A DNA stretch of 64,000 nt from Tumebacillus amylolyticus (GCF_016722965.1 NZ_JAEQNB010000002.1:248001-312000), one strand, 5' to 3'; numbered from the stretch's first letter, positions 44,571 to 52,118 are shown. The notes: generated by a model from the sequence alone, not told the origin. Translations and numbers: made by a program.

Positions 44571-44841
44571 AAAAAGGGTACCTTCGCTCCTTGGCGATGG
44601 TACCCTTTTTAATCACTGGTTCGTATCATAGACCTGTTACCACAGATCCGTCCGATGCAGGTTCGACTCGACTCTCACGCTCCCTCTTTTTACAGGTTGG
44701 AAGTGATTGGGCTGGTCTCTGCTTGAGGCGCTCCTTTCATCTCGTGTTGAAAATTCACACCATGTAGAACGCGAGTATCGGACATATTCGGTGGTCGTTG
44801 CCTCCTCTCTCCCCTCACCGCTTTGCCGTGGGGGATTTCTT
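44571..44841 (-). ncRNA. Candidate structured non-coding RNA
   Basis: A 525-bp gap without a convincing gene contains a complete RNA transcription unit on the minus strand. A promoter (TTGAAT, 16 bp, TATACT) lies at 44848-44875. A rho-independent terminator, AAAAAGGGTACC (44571-44582) with GGTACCCTTTTT (44599-44610), ends it. Between them are non-overlapping nested helices: CCCC/GGGG and CAC/GTG (44811-44834), GAGGC/GCCTC (44725-44804) enclosing CACC-ATGT/ACAT-GGTG, and AGTGATT/AATCACT (44611-44708) enclosing ACCTGT/ACAGGT. No 6S, SRP, tmRNA, RNase P or T-box signature was seen. No gene follows on that strand. It is about 270 nt. Confidence 0.5.
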
Positions 44842-44847
44842 GTGTTT

Positions 44848-44875
44848 AGTATATCCAAACATTCAGATAATTCAA
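44848..44875 (-). promoter_or_regulatory. Promoter of the candidate ncRNA
   Basis: TTGAAT and TATACT with a 16-bp spacer on the minus strand, pointing away from the oligopeptide-binding gene. Confidence 0.6.
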
Positions 44876-44975
44876 ACACCGTTATTTCGACTCCTTTCGC
44901 AGTCTCCCCCGATCTTCGTGACTTATCTCCCTCTGACGACAAATTCCTTACGAAATCTTCACATTACAGAAAAAA

Positions 44976-45006
44976 AGGCCGGATGCGCTCGTGCGCGTTC
45001 CGGCCT
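44976..45006. terminator. Terminator after the oligopeptide-binding gene
   Basis: AGGCCGGA/TCCGGCCT plus GCGC/GCGC, with A and T runs on both sides. Confidence 0.85.
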
Positions 45007-45021
45007 CTTTTTTCACGAGGC

Positions 45022-46647
45022 TTACTTGCCTTGGATGTAGGTGGTTTTGAGTTCGTAATCGACGCCAAACGGGAACGAGATCAGGCCCTTGACGTACGGC
45101 TTGGTTGCATACGCTTTGCCACGGAAGAAGATCGGACCGATCGGCATGTCTTTCATGAGCAGCTTCTCTGCGTCCACAAGTTCTTGTGCGCGTTGCTTCG
45201 GATCTGCCGTGATCTTCGCTTCGTTGATCAACTTGTCGTACTCCGGGTTGGAGTAGTTGACGGAGTTGAACTCGTTTTTGGTGACGAACATGTCGAGGAA
45301 GGTCATCGGGTCGTTGTAGTCCGCGCCCCAGAGGGTGGACGAGATGATGTAGTCGCCCTTGCGTTCACGTTCCAGACGCAGTTTGAACGGTACGTTTTCG
45401 ATCTCGACATCAACGCCGATCTTCGTGCGCCATTGTTCTTTGAGGAATTCGCCCGCTTTTTTGGCAACGTCAGTATCGTCGATCAGCAATTTCAGCTTGA
45501 GGTCGGAAGCGGACATCCCCGCTTCTTTCAGACCGTCTTGCAGCATTTGCTTCGCTTCTGCGTCGGTGTGCTTGGTCAGGGTGTCGCCTGCCGTCTTGCG
45601 GAAGTCGCCGCCTGCGGAGTCCGAGGTGCCGTTCGGAACGAAGCCGGTCGCGCCCTTGGTGCCGTTGTGGTAGATGATGTCCGCGTACATGTCACGGTCG
45701 ACCGCCCACGTCAGCGCGGTGCGGATCTTGCTGTTTTCAAGGCCCTTGATCGCCGGGTTGAAGATCAAGTAGCCGTTGGTCAGTTCGTTCTCCACGGAGT
45801 ACTCGTCCGCTTTGTCCTTGTATTGGTCGATGAAGTCACGGACGAGGCCCACGCGGTCGATTTGACCGGATTCGTACATGTTGACCATCGCGGAGGTGTC
45901 CTTGACGACGTCAAACGTGACTTTCTGGAGCTTCACGTTGCCGACATCCCAGTAGTCTGCGTTTTTCTCGATGTTGACGTTCGTTTCATGCTTCCAGTCC
46001 GTGATCTTGAACGGACCGTTGGACAGCGAAGTTTCCACCGAGGTTCCGAAGTCTTTGCCTTTGGATTCGACGAACTTCTGGTCGAGCGGGAAGAAGGTCG
46101 GGAACGCCATTTGGTTCAGGAAGTACGGAGTCGGGTTGTTCAGGGTGACTTCGACCGTTTTGTCGTCGACAGCCTTGATGCCGATCTCGTCGGCAGAGCC
46201 CTTGCCGGAGTTGTATTCCTTCGCGCCTTTGACCGAGGAGAGCATGAACGCGTATTGCGATGCGGTCTTCGGGTCGAGGGTGCGCTTCCAGGAGTAGACG
46301 AAATCGTTGGCGGTTACAGCGTCGCCGTTCGACCATTTCGCGTCACGCAGGTGGAACGTGTAGGTTTTGCCGTCTTGGGAGATGTCCCAGTTGGTGGCGA
46401 GACCCGGAACTGCTTTGCCGTCCTTGTCGAGACGCACGAAGCCTTCCATGGTGTTGGACAGGATGTTGAACGAATACTGGTCCGTTGCCAGCGCGATGTC
46501 TGCAGACGGCAGGTCATCCCCCATCGTGAGGTGCAATTCTTGGGCGCTGTTGTCGCTTTGCCCGGACGCGTCGTTGTTTCCGCAACCGACCAGTACGGTC
46601 CCCATGACGACAGCCACCATTGCGGTGCCAAACCATTTTTTGTTCAT
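45022..46647 (-). CDS. Oligopeptide ABC transporter substrate-binding lipoprotein (OppA-like)
   Basis: A 541-residue lipoprotein. The lipobox is LVGC with the anchor Cys at residue 22 after a signal peptide. The SBP family 5 signature is present (DGFVRLDKDGKAVPGLATNW-like start and KWSNGDAVTANDFVYSWKRTLDPKTAS). It should bind peptides for an Opp-type importer, but no opp permease or ATPase genes adjoin it, so it is an orphan that must use subunits from elsewhere. TAGGAGGAG precedes the ATG at 46647. It could also be a sensor of signalling peptides. Confidence 0.92.
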   Translation of the reverse strand: MNKKWFGTAMVAVVMGTVLVGCGNNDASGQSDNSAQELHLTMGDDLPSADIALATDQYSFNILSNTMEGFVRLDKDGKAVPGLATNWDISQDGKTYTFHLRDAKWSNGDAVTANDFVYSWKRTLDPKTASQYAFMLSSVKGAKEYNSGKGSADEIGIKAVDDKTVEVTLNNPTPYFLNQMAFPTFFPLDQKFVESKGKDFGTSVETSLSNGPFKITDWKHETNVNIEKNADYWDVGNVKLQKVTFDVVKDTSAMVNMYESGQIDRVGLVRDFIDQYKDKADEYSVENELTNGYLIFNPAIKGLENSKIRTALTWAVDRDMYADIIYHNGTKGATGFVPNGTSDSAGGDFRKTAGDTLTKHTDAEAKQMLQDGLKEAGMSASDLKLKLLIDDTDVAKKAGEFLKEQWRTKIGVDVEIENVPFKLRLERERKGDYIISSTLWGADYNDPMTFLDMFVTKNEFNSVNYSNPEYDKLINEAKITADPKQRAQELVDAEKLLMKDMPIGPIFFRGKAYATKPYVKGLISFPFGVDYELKTTYIQGK

Positions 46648-46786
46648 AGTGCTACTCCTCCTACAATCTATCGTATTCTCATCATTTCTAGCGTTAGGTA
46701 TACGAAGTATGATAGGGGAGTCTGGATTTTTAGTCAACGAATGTACCAAATGTCCCAACCTTGCGAACCTTGCCAACAATAAAAAA

Positions 46787-46804
46787 AGACCCATTAGCGG
46801 GTCT
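46787..46804 (-). terminator. Isolated terminator hairpin
   Basis: AGACCC/GGGTCT with an ATTAGC loop and a T run on the minus strand. It overlaps the stop codon of a 20-residue open stretch that looks like a gene remnant (see findings). Confidence 0.55.
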
Positions 46805-46859
46805 CTTCGAAAAACTTCAATACCTCCACCGCCACTTCGTTTGAATGGCAACTAATAAA
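46794..46859 (-). pseudogene. Possible C-terminal remnant of a lost gene
   Basis: An open frame ending SNEVAVEVLKFFEETR then TAA runs on the minus strand up to the queF terminator. It has no start codon with a ribosome binding site. Its stop lies inside a terminator hairpin, as in intact genes of this window. It may be the tail left by a deletion; the evidence is thin. Confidence 0.3.
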
Positions 46860-46860
46860 A

Positions 46861-46890
46861 AAAAGAGCCACTTTGGACAGTGGCTCTTTT
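46861..46890. terminator. Terminator of queF
   Basis: Perfect AAAAGAGCCACT/AGTGGCTCTTTT stem with a 6-nt loop. Confidence 0.85.
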
Positions 46891-46902
46891 TCCAAGACCG
46901 AA

Positions 46903-47277
46903 TTAGCCGCGGGTTTTGCGGAATTCCGGGTTGTGCTCCGCTTTGACTTTGGTGTAGATGCCGCCGCGGACGTTGAAGTCGCCTTCCACTTCCATCCAAC
47001 GCGGGTCGAGTGCTTCGACGAGATCGTTGAGGATCAAGTTGGTCACATCTTCGTGGAAGTGACCTTCTTCACGGAACGTCCAGAGGTAGAGTTTCAGGGA
47101 TTTCAGCTCGATGAGCTTCGGGCCCGGTACGTAACGGACGATGATGGTTGCGAAATCCGGTTGGCCGGTGACCGGGCAGAGCGCGGTGAATTCCGGGCAG
47201 CGAATTTCCACTTCGTAGTCGCGGTTCGGATGCGGATTCGGAACCGGATGCAATTCTTTGGACGGTTTAGTAGTCAT
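46903..47277 (-). CDS. queF: NADPH-dependent 7-cyano-7-deazaguanine reductase
   Basis: A 124-residue T-fold enzyme that reduces preQ0 to preQ1 in queuosine synthesis. The catalytic Cys lies in [19 protein letters not shown], with the following [20 protein letters not shown] containing the conserved Glu and His. It is the short unimodular type, about 40 residues shorter than Bacillus subtilis QueF (165), lacking its N-terminal and C-terminal extensions. TTGGAGGT precedes the ATG. No queCDE genes and no preQ1 riboswitch were seen in the short 5' UTR. Confidence 0.95.
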   Translation of the reverse strand: MTTKPSKELHPVPNPHPNRDYEVEIRCPEFTALCPVTGQPDFATIIVRYVPGPKLIELKSLKLYLWTFREEGHFHEDVTNLILNDLVEALDPRWMEVEGDFNVRGGIYTKVKAEHNPEFRKTRG

Positions 47278-47316
47278 ATGTAAGGACCTCCAAGCAGGTG
47301 TAAAAGTCTAAATTCC

Positions 47317-47345
47317 AATATATATCAGAGCACGGATGCGGTCAA
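47317..47345 (-). promoter_or_regulatory. Promoter of queF
   Basis: TTGACC and TATATT are 17 bp apart on the minus strand, 40-70 bp upstream of queF. Confidence 0.75.
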
Positions 47346-47354
47346 GGCAAAAAC

Positions 47355-47373
47355 AGCCTGCACGAGGCAGGCT
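47355..47373 (-). terminator. Terminator of the Gln/Met-rich coiled-coil gene
   Basis: AGCCTGC/GCAGGCT with a 5-nt loop and Ts on the minus strand, directly at the stop codon. Confidence 0.75.
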
Positions 47374-47705
47374 TAGAATTGTTGTTGCATCGGATCGTTG
47401 TTCATCGGGTTCATGCCGGTGCCTTTTTGCGGTTGGTGTTGGTTGAGTTGGTAGGTCGGAGCGGCTTGGCTGAGTTGGCTGTACATGCGGTCTGCCGATT
47501 GTTGCAGTTGGCGCAATTGAGACTCTTCTTGGCGTTGGTCGAAGTACATTTGTTGCGGGAATCCTTGGCTGCCCAACTGAGTGGACATCATGCGGGTGGT
47601 GTTTTGCTCGTGGCGGATCAGGGAACCGATCATCTGGCGGACTTGGCGCAGTTCCACTTGCAGGCGTGCGATCTCCGATTCGAGTTGATGCATTTGTTGT
47701 TGCAT
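47373..47705 (-). CDS. Gln/Met-rich coiled-coil protein
   Basis: A 110-residue protein. The first 45 residues form a coiled coil (MHQLESEIARLQVELRQVRQMIGSLIRHEQ). The second half is rich in Gln, Met, Pro and Asn and probably disordered (YQLNQHQPQKGTGMNPMNND). No family recognised. I chose ATG 47705 with AGGAGG 10 nt upstream. It is divergent from the Met/Gln/Gly repeat gene, and both share composition, so they may be partners, for example in spore or surface layers (inference). Confidence 0.65.
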   Translation of the reverse strand: MQQQMHQLESEIARLQVELRQVRQMIGSLIRHEQNTTRMMSTQLGSQGFPQQMYFDQRQEESQLRQLQQSADRMYSQLSQAAPTYQLNQHQPQKGTGMNPMNNDPMQQQF

Positions 47706-47860
47706 GGGTGTTGTTCCTCCTGACGCGGGTTCGAGTTTACGTTCCTTCACTACGATGCCCGTATTGGATGAGTTTTAGTAAAAGGCGATGCATATTTGTT
47801 CCATGATGCGGGTCAGGATAGGGTAGGAAGATTTTTTTGAACCGAGGAGGCAGATGTCTG

Positions 47861-49402
47861 ATGCAAGAGAGCATTATGCGCATGTCGGGACAGGTGCAAG
47901 CGATGCAACAAGAAGTGATGGAGTTGCAACACCTCGCCCAACAATTGACGCAGTCGAACATGAGTCGGTTCCAGCAATTGCAAGGGATGAGCCAGCAGAG
48001 CAACGACTTCTACCAACTGGCGGGCAATGAGCAAGCGTCCGTGCAGATGTTGTACAACTTGACGCGGGTGTGTGAAGAGATGAACCAACATCTGCGCAAT
48101 ATTTCGACGCAGATGAACAGTGGCGGGCAGCAGCAGAGCATGAGCCAAGGCGGTGTGCAAGGGTCGAACCGAACGTTTGCGATGCAGCAATCCTCGCAAG
48201 GGCAGATGATGCAACAGCAAGCTCCGGAAGGACCGATTGCCACCGACACGACGCATATTCGTCGGATGACTTCGGCGACCGATCTCAACAACCAACTGGA
48301 TTCGACGATGACGTCTTCGTCGGATACGAACCAAGGCGGTTCGATGCAGAGTCAAGGCCAAGGTCAAAGTCAGAGCCAAGGTGGTTCCTCCTCCCTGTCG
48401 CAACTGGCGATGATGCAGCCCCTGCTGAGCACCTCGCAAATTCAACAGCAGCTACAAGGCGGAAGCACGAACCAAACCTCCATGAGCCAAGGCGGGGGCA
48501 TGGGTCAAGCCTCCATGAGCCAAAGCGGTGGTATGGGTCAAACCTCTATGAGCCAAGGCGGTGGTATGGGTCAAACCTCCATGAGCCAAGGCGGTGGTAT
48601 GGGTCAAGCCTCCATGAGCCAAGGCGGTGGTATGGGTCAAGCCTCCACTATGAACCAAAGCGGAGGTATGGGTCAAACCTCTATGAGCCAAGGCGGGGGT
48701 ATGGGTCAAACCTCCATGAGCCAAGGTGGTGGTACGAGCCAAACCTCCTCTATGAACCAAAGTGGTGGTATCGGTCAAACCTCTATGGGCCAAGGTGGTG
48801 GTACGAGCCAAGCCTCCTCTATGAGTCAAGGCGGGGGCATGGGTCAAACCTCCTCTATGAACCAAAGTGGTGGTATGGGTCAAACCTCCATGAGCCAAGG
48901 TGGTGGCACGAGCCAAGCTTCCTCTATGAACCAAGGCAATGGCATGGGTCAAACCTCTATGAGCCAAGGTGGTGGTATGGGTCAAACCTCCTCTATGAAC
49001 CAAAGTGGTGGTATGGGTCAAACCTCCATGAGCCAAGGTGGTGGTACGAGCCAAGCCTCCTCTATGAACCAAGGCGGTGGCATGGGTCAAGCGTCCATGA
49101 CCCAAGGCGGGGGCTCGAACAACTCTTCTGTGGGGAAAGGCTTCGTTAGCACGCAAGGCACTACGAAGGGCTCTATGAGCCAAGACAGCATGAATCAAGG
49201 CAGCATGGGTCAAACCTCGATGGGTTCCATGAGCCAAGGCAGCATGGGGTCGCAATCGAGCCAGATGAAGTCCGGCCAACAAGGGCTCATGAGCATGCAA
49301 CAGATCGGTCAGCAGATCGAATCCGATCTCAAAGGCAACTCCAACGAAAATCGCGAAGAACCGCACCACCAACTCTACCCGTACAACCGCTTCACCACCT
49401 GA
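47861..49402 (+). CDS. Met/Gln/Gly/Ser repeat protein
   Basis: A 513-residue low-complexity protein. The N-terminal 75 residues are helical and Gln-rich (MRMSGQVQAMQQEVMELQHL). A Gln/Ser/Met-rich linker follows. From about residue 206 to 417 there are 19 imperfect copies of an 11- or 12-residue unit of the type SMSQGGGMGQT, with SSMNQSGGMGQ and GGGTSQA variants. The end is a short acidic tail. It has no signal peptide, Cys or aromatic cluster. Such repeats occur in spore coat, adhesive and phase-separating proteins; none is proven here. GGAGG lies 10 nt before ATG 47861. Confidence 0.7.
   Translation: MQESIMRMSGQVQAMQQEVMELQHLAQQLTQSNMSRFQQLQGMSQQSNDFYQLAGNEQASVQMLYNLTRVCEEMNQHLRNISTQMNSGGQQQSMSQGGVQGSNRTFAMQQSSQGQMMQQQAPEGPIATDTTHIRRMTSATDLNNQLDSTMTSSSDTNQGGSMQSQGQGQSQSQGGSSSLSQLAMMQPLLSTSQIQQQLQGGSTNQTSMSQGGGMGQASMSQSGGMGQTSMSQGGGMGQTSMSQGGGMGQASMSQGGGMGQASTMNQSGGMGQTSMSQGGGMGQTSMSQGGGTSQTSSMNQSGGIGQTSMGQGGGTSQASSMSQGGGMGQTSSMNQSGGMGQTSMSQGGGTSQASSMNQGNGMGQTSMSQGGGMGQTSSMNQSGGMGQTSMSQGGGTSQASSMNQGGGMGQASMTQGGGSNNSSVGKGFVSTQGTTKGSMSQDSMNQGSMGQTSMGSMSQGSMGSQSSQMKSGQQGLMSMQQIGQQIESDLKGNSNENREEPHHQLYPYNRFTT
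48480..49111. repeat. 33/36-bp degenerate repeats in the Met/Gln/Gly gene
   Basis: Nineteen tandem units encode the SMSQGGGMGQT-type peptide. Codons vary between GGT/GGC/GGG and ACC/GCC, so the units are old enough to have diverged but are still recombination-prone. Confidence 0.9.
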
Positions 49403-49426
49403 TCCCCTTTTTACCGAGTAACGAAA

Positions 49427-49459
49427 AAAGACCCTGCTCCCTCACGGAGTCGGGTCTTT
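49427..49459. terminator. Bidirectional terminator
   Basis: AAAGACCC/GGGTCTTT stem with inner CTCC/GGAG pairing between convergent genes. Confidence 0.8.
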
Positions 49460-49469
49460 TTTTATGTAC

Positions 49470-49748
49470 CTAATGAACCTGCCCTTGACGCTTCTTCAGC
49501 GCCTCTTGGTAATGCTCGTACAGCATCTTCTGCCGCTCGCCGTCCTTGATCGTGGACAGGTAGGCATCCCGCAAATCCATTCGCTCATCCGGCGTCATGA
49601 TCGCCTCAAAGTCGGCCGCGATCAACGCCACGACCTGCTGCCGCTCCGTGGCGGTCCACGTCAAAAACTGCTCATACGGCAGCATCATCATATCGCTCCG
49701 AAACTGCGCCAACTGCTCCTTGGGAAATTCTTCGTACTTGATGCCCAC
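49470..49748 (-). CDS. Small helical protein downstream of the sigma-like fusion gene
   Basis: A 92-residue protein with alternating acidic and hydrophobic helices (FEAIMTPDERMDLRDAYLSTIKDGERQKMLYEHYQEAL). No known family. I favour the GTG at 49748 because AAGGGGG lies 8 nt upstream; an in-frame start at 49895 would overlap the preceding gene. It follows the sigma-like fusion gene by 100 bp on the same strand, so it may belong to the same unit. Confidence 0.55.
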   Translation of the reverse strand: MGIKYEEFPKEQLAQFRSDMMMLPYEQFLTWTATERQQVVALIAADFEAIMTPDERMDLRDAYLSTIKDGERQKMLYEHYQEALKKRQGQVH

Positions 49749-49848
49749 GACGTTGTCCCCCTTATACGTTTCCGTTATCGTATCACAAATTCCCGAGCCA
49801 ACTCCAGAAAAAAGCTCCCCGTCCCGCTGCTCTGCCGACTTTTGTACC

Positions 49849-51048
49849 TCACTTTTCGTTGGCGAGACTTCCGCCTTGGTAGACGACATGGTCAATGAGC
49901 CAGCCCGTTGCGTACTTTCGCAACGTCAACGTGGCGGTAGAAGGGTCGGAGCCCGGCATAGTCAGTTCGAGATCGTAGACCGACTCGGAATCGTTGGTGT
50001 GCGAGATGTGCAAAATTTTGAACCCGCTCGGGTTGGGTTTGGACACGCCGATGGACCATCCTGCTTCGCGGTAGAGTGAGCGGACGCGTTTTTTCAAGGC
50101 GGGTGAGAACAGGCGGAACTCTTCGACCCCGTTGCGTTTCTGCAGGGCTTGCACCCAGAGGCTCAGCAGTCCGTCCGGCACCGTCTGTTTCAAACTGAAC
50201 TCATTGCGGTCGTACACCACGCCAAACCCTCCGTCTACGTGCGAGAGCTCCACGACCGCTTCCTGCCTGCCTTGCGTGTAGTTTGTCGCTACTCCCGGTT
50301 GCAGGTCGACGTCGAGTGTCGCCGTACCGACGATGTCTTCGCTGTACGTGCCGTCCTGTTGAAAGTCCACAATTGTGACGCGGCGCACTTCCTCCCGATT
50401 CAAGGTTTCGGTCAAAAACTTCGCAATCGCTTGCGTCTCGGGCGTTTTCAATTGAACGTCTACCCAAGTGCTTCCCATCTCTTGCAACGGAGCCGCACAC
50501 TTGCACTCTCCACCTCCCGTTCTCAAAAAAGCTCCCATGTCTGCGCGATGCAATCCGTACCCAACACCCGCGCCGAGCAAGATCGTGATCCCCACAGCGA
50601 CCGACGAAGAGCGCAACGTGCGACGGAGGCGGTTTTTTCGAACGGTGCTGCGGATGAGGGCTTTGGAGGGCTGCAGAGGGCGTGTCGACAGCGGAGCCTC
50701 CTCCAGCGCTCGGATGCCGCCCAGGCGCGCATCCGCCGCGTCTTCCCACGACGTGGACGGGATGTCTGCTTTCAACGCCTCCGCTTGGCGGAGTTTTTTC
50801 TTGCGCAGTGGGTCGCGATGGGTGTTGACGACCATCGTGTACACCCACGTTTGCAACGTGCTGTCTCCGCGAAACGACGTCAACCGCACGCAAATTTTCG
50901 CCAGCACCTCTTGCGCCAAATCTTCGGCGTCGTGTTGATGGAGGGTCAAATGAAACGACAGGCGAAACACGAACGGCTCCAAGTCCACGAGCAACCGCGC
51001 CATCTCCGCCTCGTCCACCATTGCGCGCCTCACGATCTCATGTACCAC
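49849..51048 (-). CDS. ECF sigma region-2 domain fused to a transmembrane extracytoplasmic protein
   Basis: A 399-residue unusual protein. Residues about 15-85 match sigma-70 region 2 of ECF factors: HDAEDLAQEVLAKICVRL and SFRGDSTLQTWVYTMVVN, which bind core polymerase and the -10 element. Region 4, which reads the -35 box, is absent. Instead, after IRALEEAPLSTR, a basic stretch (TVRKNRLRRTLRS) leads to one membrane segment at about 149-166 and a 230-residue outside domain with strands and a CKC motif. It looks like an ECF factor joined to its anti-sigma-like partner, through natural fusion or deletion. GAGGGGG sets the GTG at 51048. ECF-like promoters lie just upstream. Confidence 0.75.
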   Translation of the reverse strand: MVHEIVRRAMVDEAEMARLLVDLEPFVFRLSFHLTLHQHDAEDLAQEVLAKICVRLTSFRGDSTLQTWVYTMVVNTHRDPLRKKKLRQAEALKADIPSTSWEDAADARLGGIRALEEAPLSTRPLQPSKALIRSTVRKNRLRRTLRSSSVAVGITILLGAGVGYGLHRADMGAFLRTGGGECKCAAPLQEMGSTWVDVQLKTPETQAIAKFLTETLNREEVRRVTIVDFQQDGTYSEDIVGTATLDVDLQPGVATNYTQGRQEAVVELSHVDGGFGVVYDRNEFSLKQTVPDGLLSLWVQALQKRNGVEEFRLFSPALKKRVRSLYREAGWSIGVSKPNPSGFKILHISHTNDSESVYDLELTMPGSDPSTATLTLRKYATGWLIDHVVYQGGSLANEK

Positions 51049-51088
51049 ATCATCGCCCCCTCTCTGTCTCGTCTCTTCTAAAGCGTTC

Positions 51089-51115
51089 GACGTCGTGCAA
51101 CTTCCTTCGGTTACA
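51089..51115 (-). promoter_or_regulatory. ECF-type promoter of the sigma-like fusion gene
   Basis: On the minus strand TGTAAC and CGTC, with 17 bp between AAC and CGTC. This matches the AAC/CGTC pattern of Bacillus ECF promoters. It overlaps the divergent plus-strand promoter. Confidence 0.5.
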
Positions 51116-51123
51116 TCCGTATA
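51096..51123 (+). promoter_or_regulatory. ECF-type promoter of the kinase gene
   Basis: TGCAAC and CGTATA with 16 bp between AAC and CGT, 40-67 bp upstream of the kinase start, within the divergent intergenic region. Confidence 0.5.
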
Positions 51124-51162
51124 TAAAAAAAGACTGAATGATCGATAGAAGGAGAACTCTCC

Positions 51163-52011
51163 ATGAACTTTTTGGGACGTGTCGGCTTTTGGTTTGATGT
51201 GATCCGCACGTGGTGGCTGGACCGTCCGTTCCGTCCGGGGCGGGTGCTCGGCAGGCGTTATGAAATCGAGCGGTGCTTGGGGATGGGCAGTTACGGCATT
51301 TCCTACCTCTGTCGGGATCGGGAGAGCGGGCAACGCGTGGTGTTGAAGCAAGTGCGCCCTACGAGACGGCACGGGGCAAAAGGCTATCCGATTTTTGAAT
51401 ATGAGACGACGATCTTGGAGTCGTTGCAACATCCGGCGATCCCTCGGTTGTTTGAAAAGTTTCGCCATCGGGGGCATTGGTTTTTCGCGATGGAATATAT
51501 GGAGGGCCTGAATGTAGAAGACGCGATCTTCGCCGAGGGCTTGAAGTTTGGCGAGCGGGAGTCGTTGCAGATGATTCGCGACTTGCTGGAGATCGTGGCG
51601 TACGTGCATGAACAGCGCATCGTACACCGCGATGTGCGGATTCCCAATGTCATTTTGCAAGACGGCCGCCTGAAACTGATCGACTTCGGCCTCGCCCGCC
51701 GATTGGGTGACCACCCGACACAGGTGGCGGAGGACTTGCGCGACTATCAGATCGAAAAGCAGATCAAGCGCGAAGTGGAGTTTCGCAGTGACTTTTACTC
51801 GATGGGTCACTTTTTGCTGTTCTTGCTGTATACGAGCTTTGAGCCCGCGACGGAAGAGGAGCGCAGTTGGGAGGAAGAGTTGGACCTCCACCCGCTCACC
51901 AAGTCGTTGCTCAAGCGGATGTTGCAGTTGGAAACGCCCCACTTCGTCCATGCGAACGAACTGGCGGCGGCGTTGGAAGAGGCCATTCGAGAGACGGAGG
52001 CGTCGTCGTGA
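51163..52011 (+). CDS. Hanks-type Ser/Thr protein kinase (PrkD/YbdM-like)
   Basis: A 282-residue kinase without membrane segments. Subdomains are complete: the Gly loop GMGSYG (40-45), catalytic Lys 62 in VVLKQV, HRD 155-157 with Asn 162 in HRDVRIPNV, and DFG at 174-176. Arg replaces the usual Lys in the catalytic loop (HRDxR), as in Bacillus YbdM. A short membrane-like N-terminal helix (VGFWFDVIRTWWL) may bind the membrane. It is divergent from the sigma-like fusion gene with overlapping ECF-type promoters, so they may be one regulatory system. AGAAGGAGA precedes the ATG. Confidence 0.92.
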   Translation: MNFLGRVGFWFDVIRTWWLDRPFRPGRVLGRRYEIERCLGMGSYGISYLCRDRESGQRVVLKQVRPTRRHGAKGYPIFEYETTILESLQHPAIPRLFEKFRHRGHWFFAMEYMEGLNVEDAIFAEGLKFGERESLQMIRDLLEIVAYVHEQRIVHRDVRIPNVILQDGRLKLIDFGLARRLGDHPTQVAEDLRDYQIEKQIKREVEFRSDFYSMGHFLLFLLYTSFEPATEEERSWEEELDLHPLTKSLLKRMLQLETPHFVHANELAAALEEAIRETEASS

Positions 52012-52082
52012 TCTCCCCGCAGAACGAAGAGCGTTTCATCCAACTGCTTCTCGAACAGAACCCCAAGATCGTCATGAAATAA
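52008..52082 (+). CDS. 24-residue ORF coupled to the kinase gene
   Basis: A GTG at 52008 overlaps the TGA stop of the kinase gene (GTGA). GGAGG lies 7 nt upstream, inside the kinase end. The encoded peptide MISPQNEERFIQLLLEQNPK (plus IVMK) is an amphipathic helix. Its stop leads straight into the terminator. Real translation is plausible but unproven. Confidence 0.45.
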   Translation: MISPQNEERFIQLLLEQNPKIVMK

Positions 52083-52084
52083 AA

Positions 52085-52118
52085 AAACCTCCGCCCGTCT
52101 GTTGCCGGGTGGAGGTTT
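52085..52118. terminator. Bidirectional terminator between kinase unit and His-rich gene
   Basis: AAACCTCC/GGAGGTTT with inner CCCG/CGGG pairing and A/T tracts. Confidence 0.85.

Noticed and set aside
44571-44610. Possible T-box antiterminator (AGGGTACC)
   Set aside because: The conserved AGGGTGGNACCGCG element is absent and no aminoacyl-tRNA synthetase or amino acid gene follows.
44655-44675. GGTTCGACTC resembling a tRNA T arm on the plus strand
   Set aside because: No matching stems for a cloverleaf, no acceptor stem and no anticodon arm.
44637-44942. 101-residue minus-strand open frame in the ncRNA region
   Set aside because: The start has no good ribosome binding site, the promoter TTGAAT/TATACT lies inside the frame, and the sequence looks random in composition.
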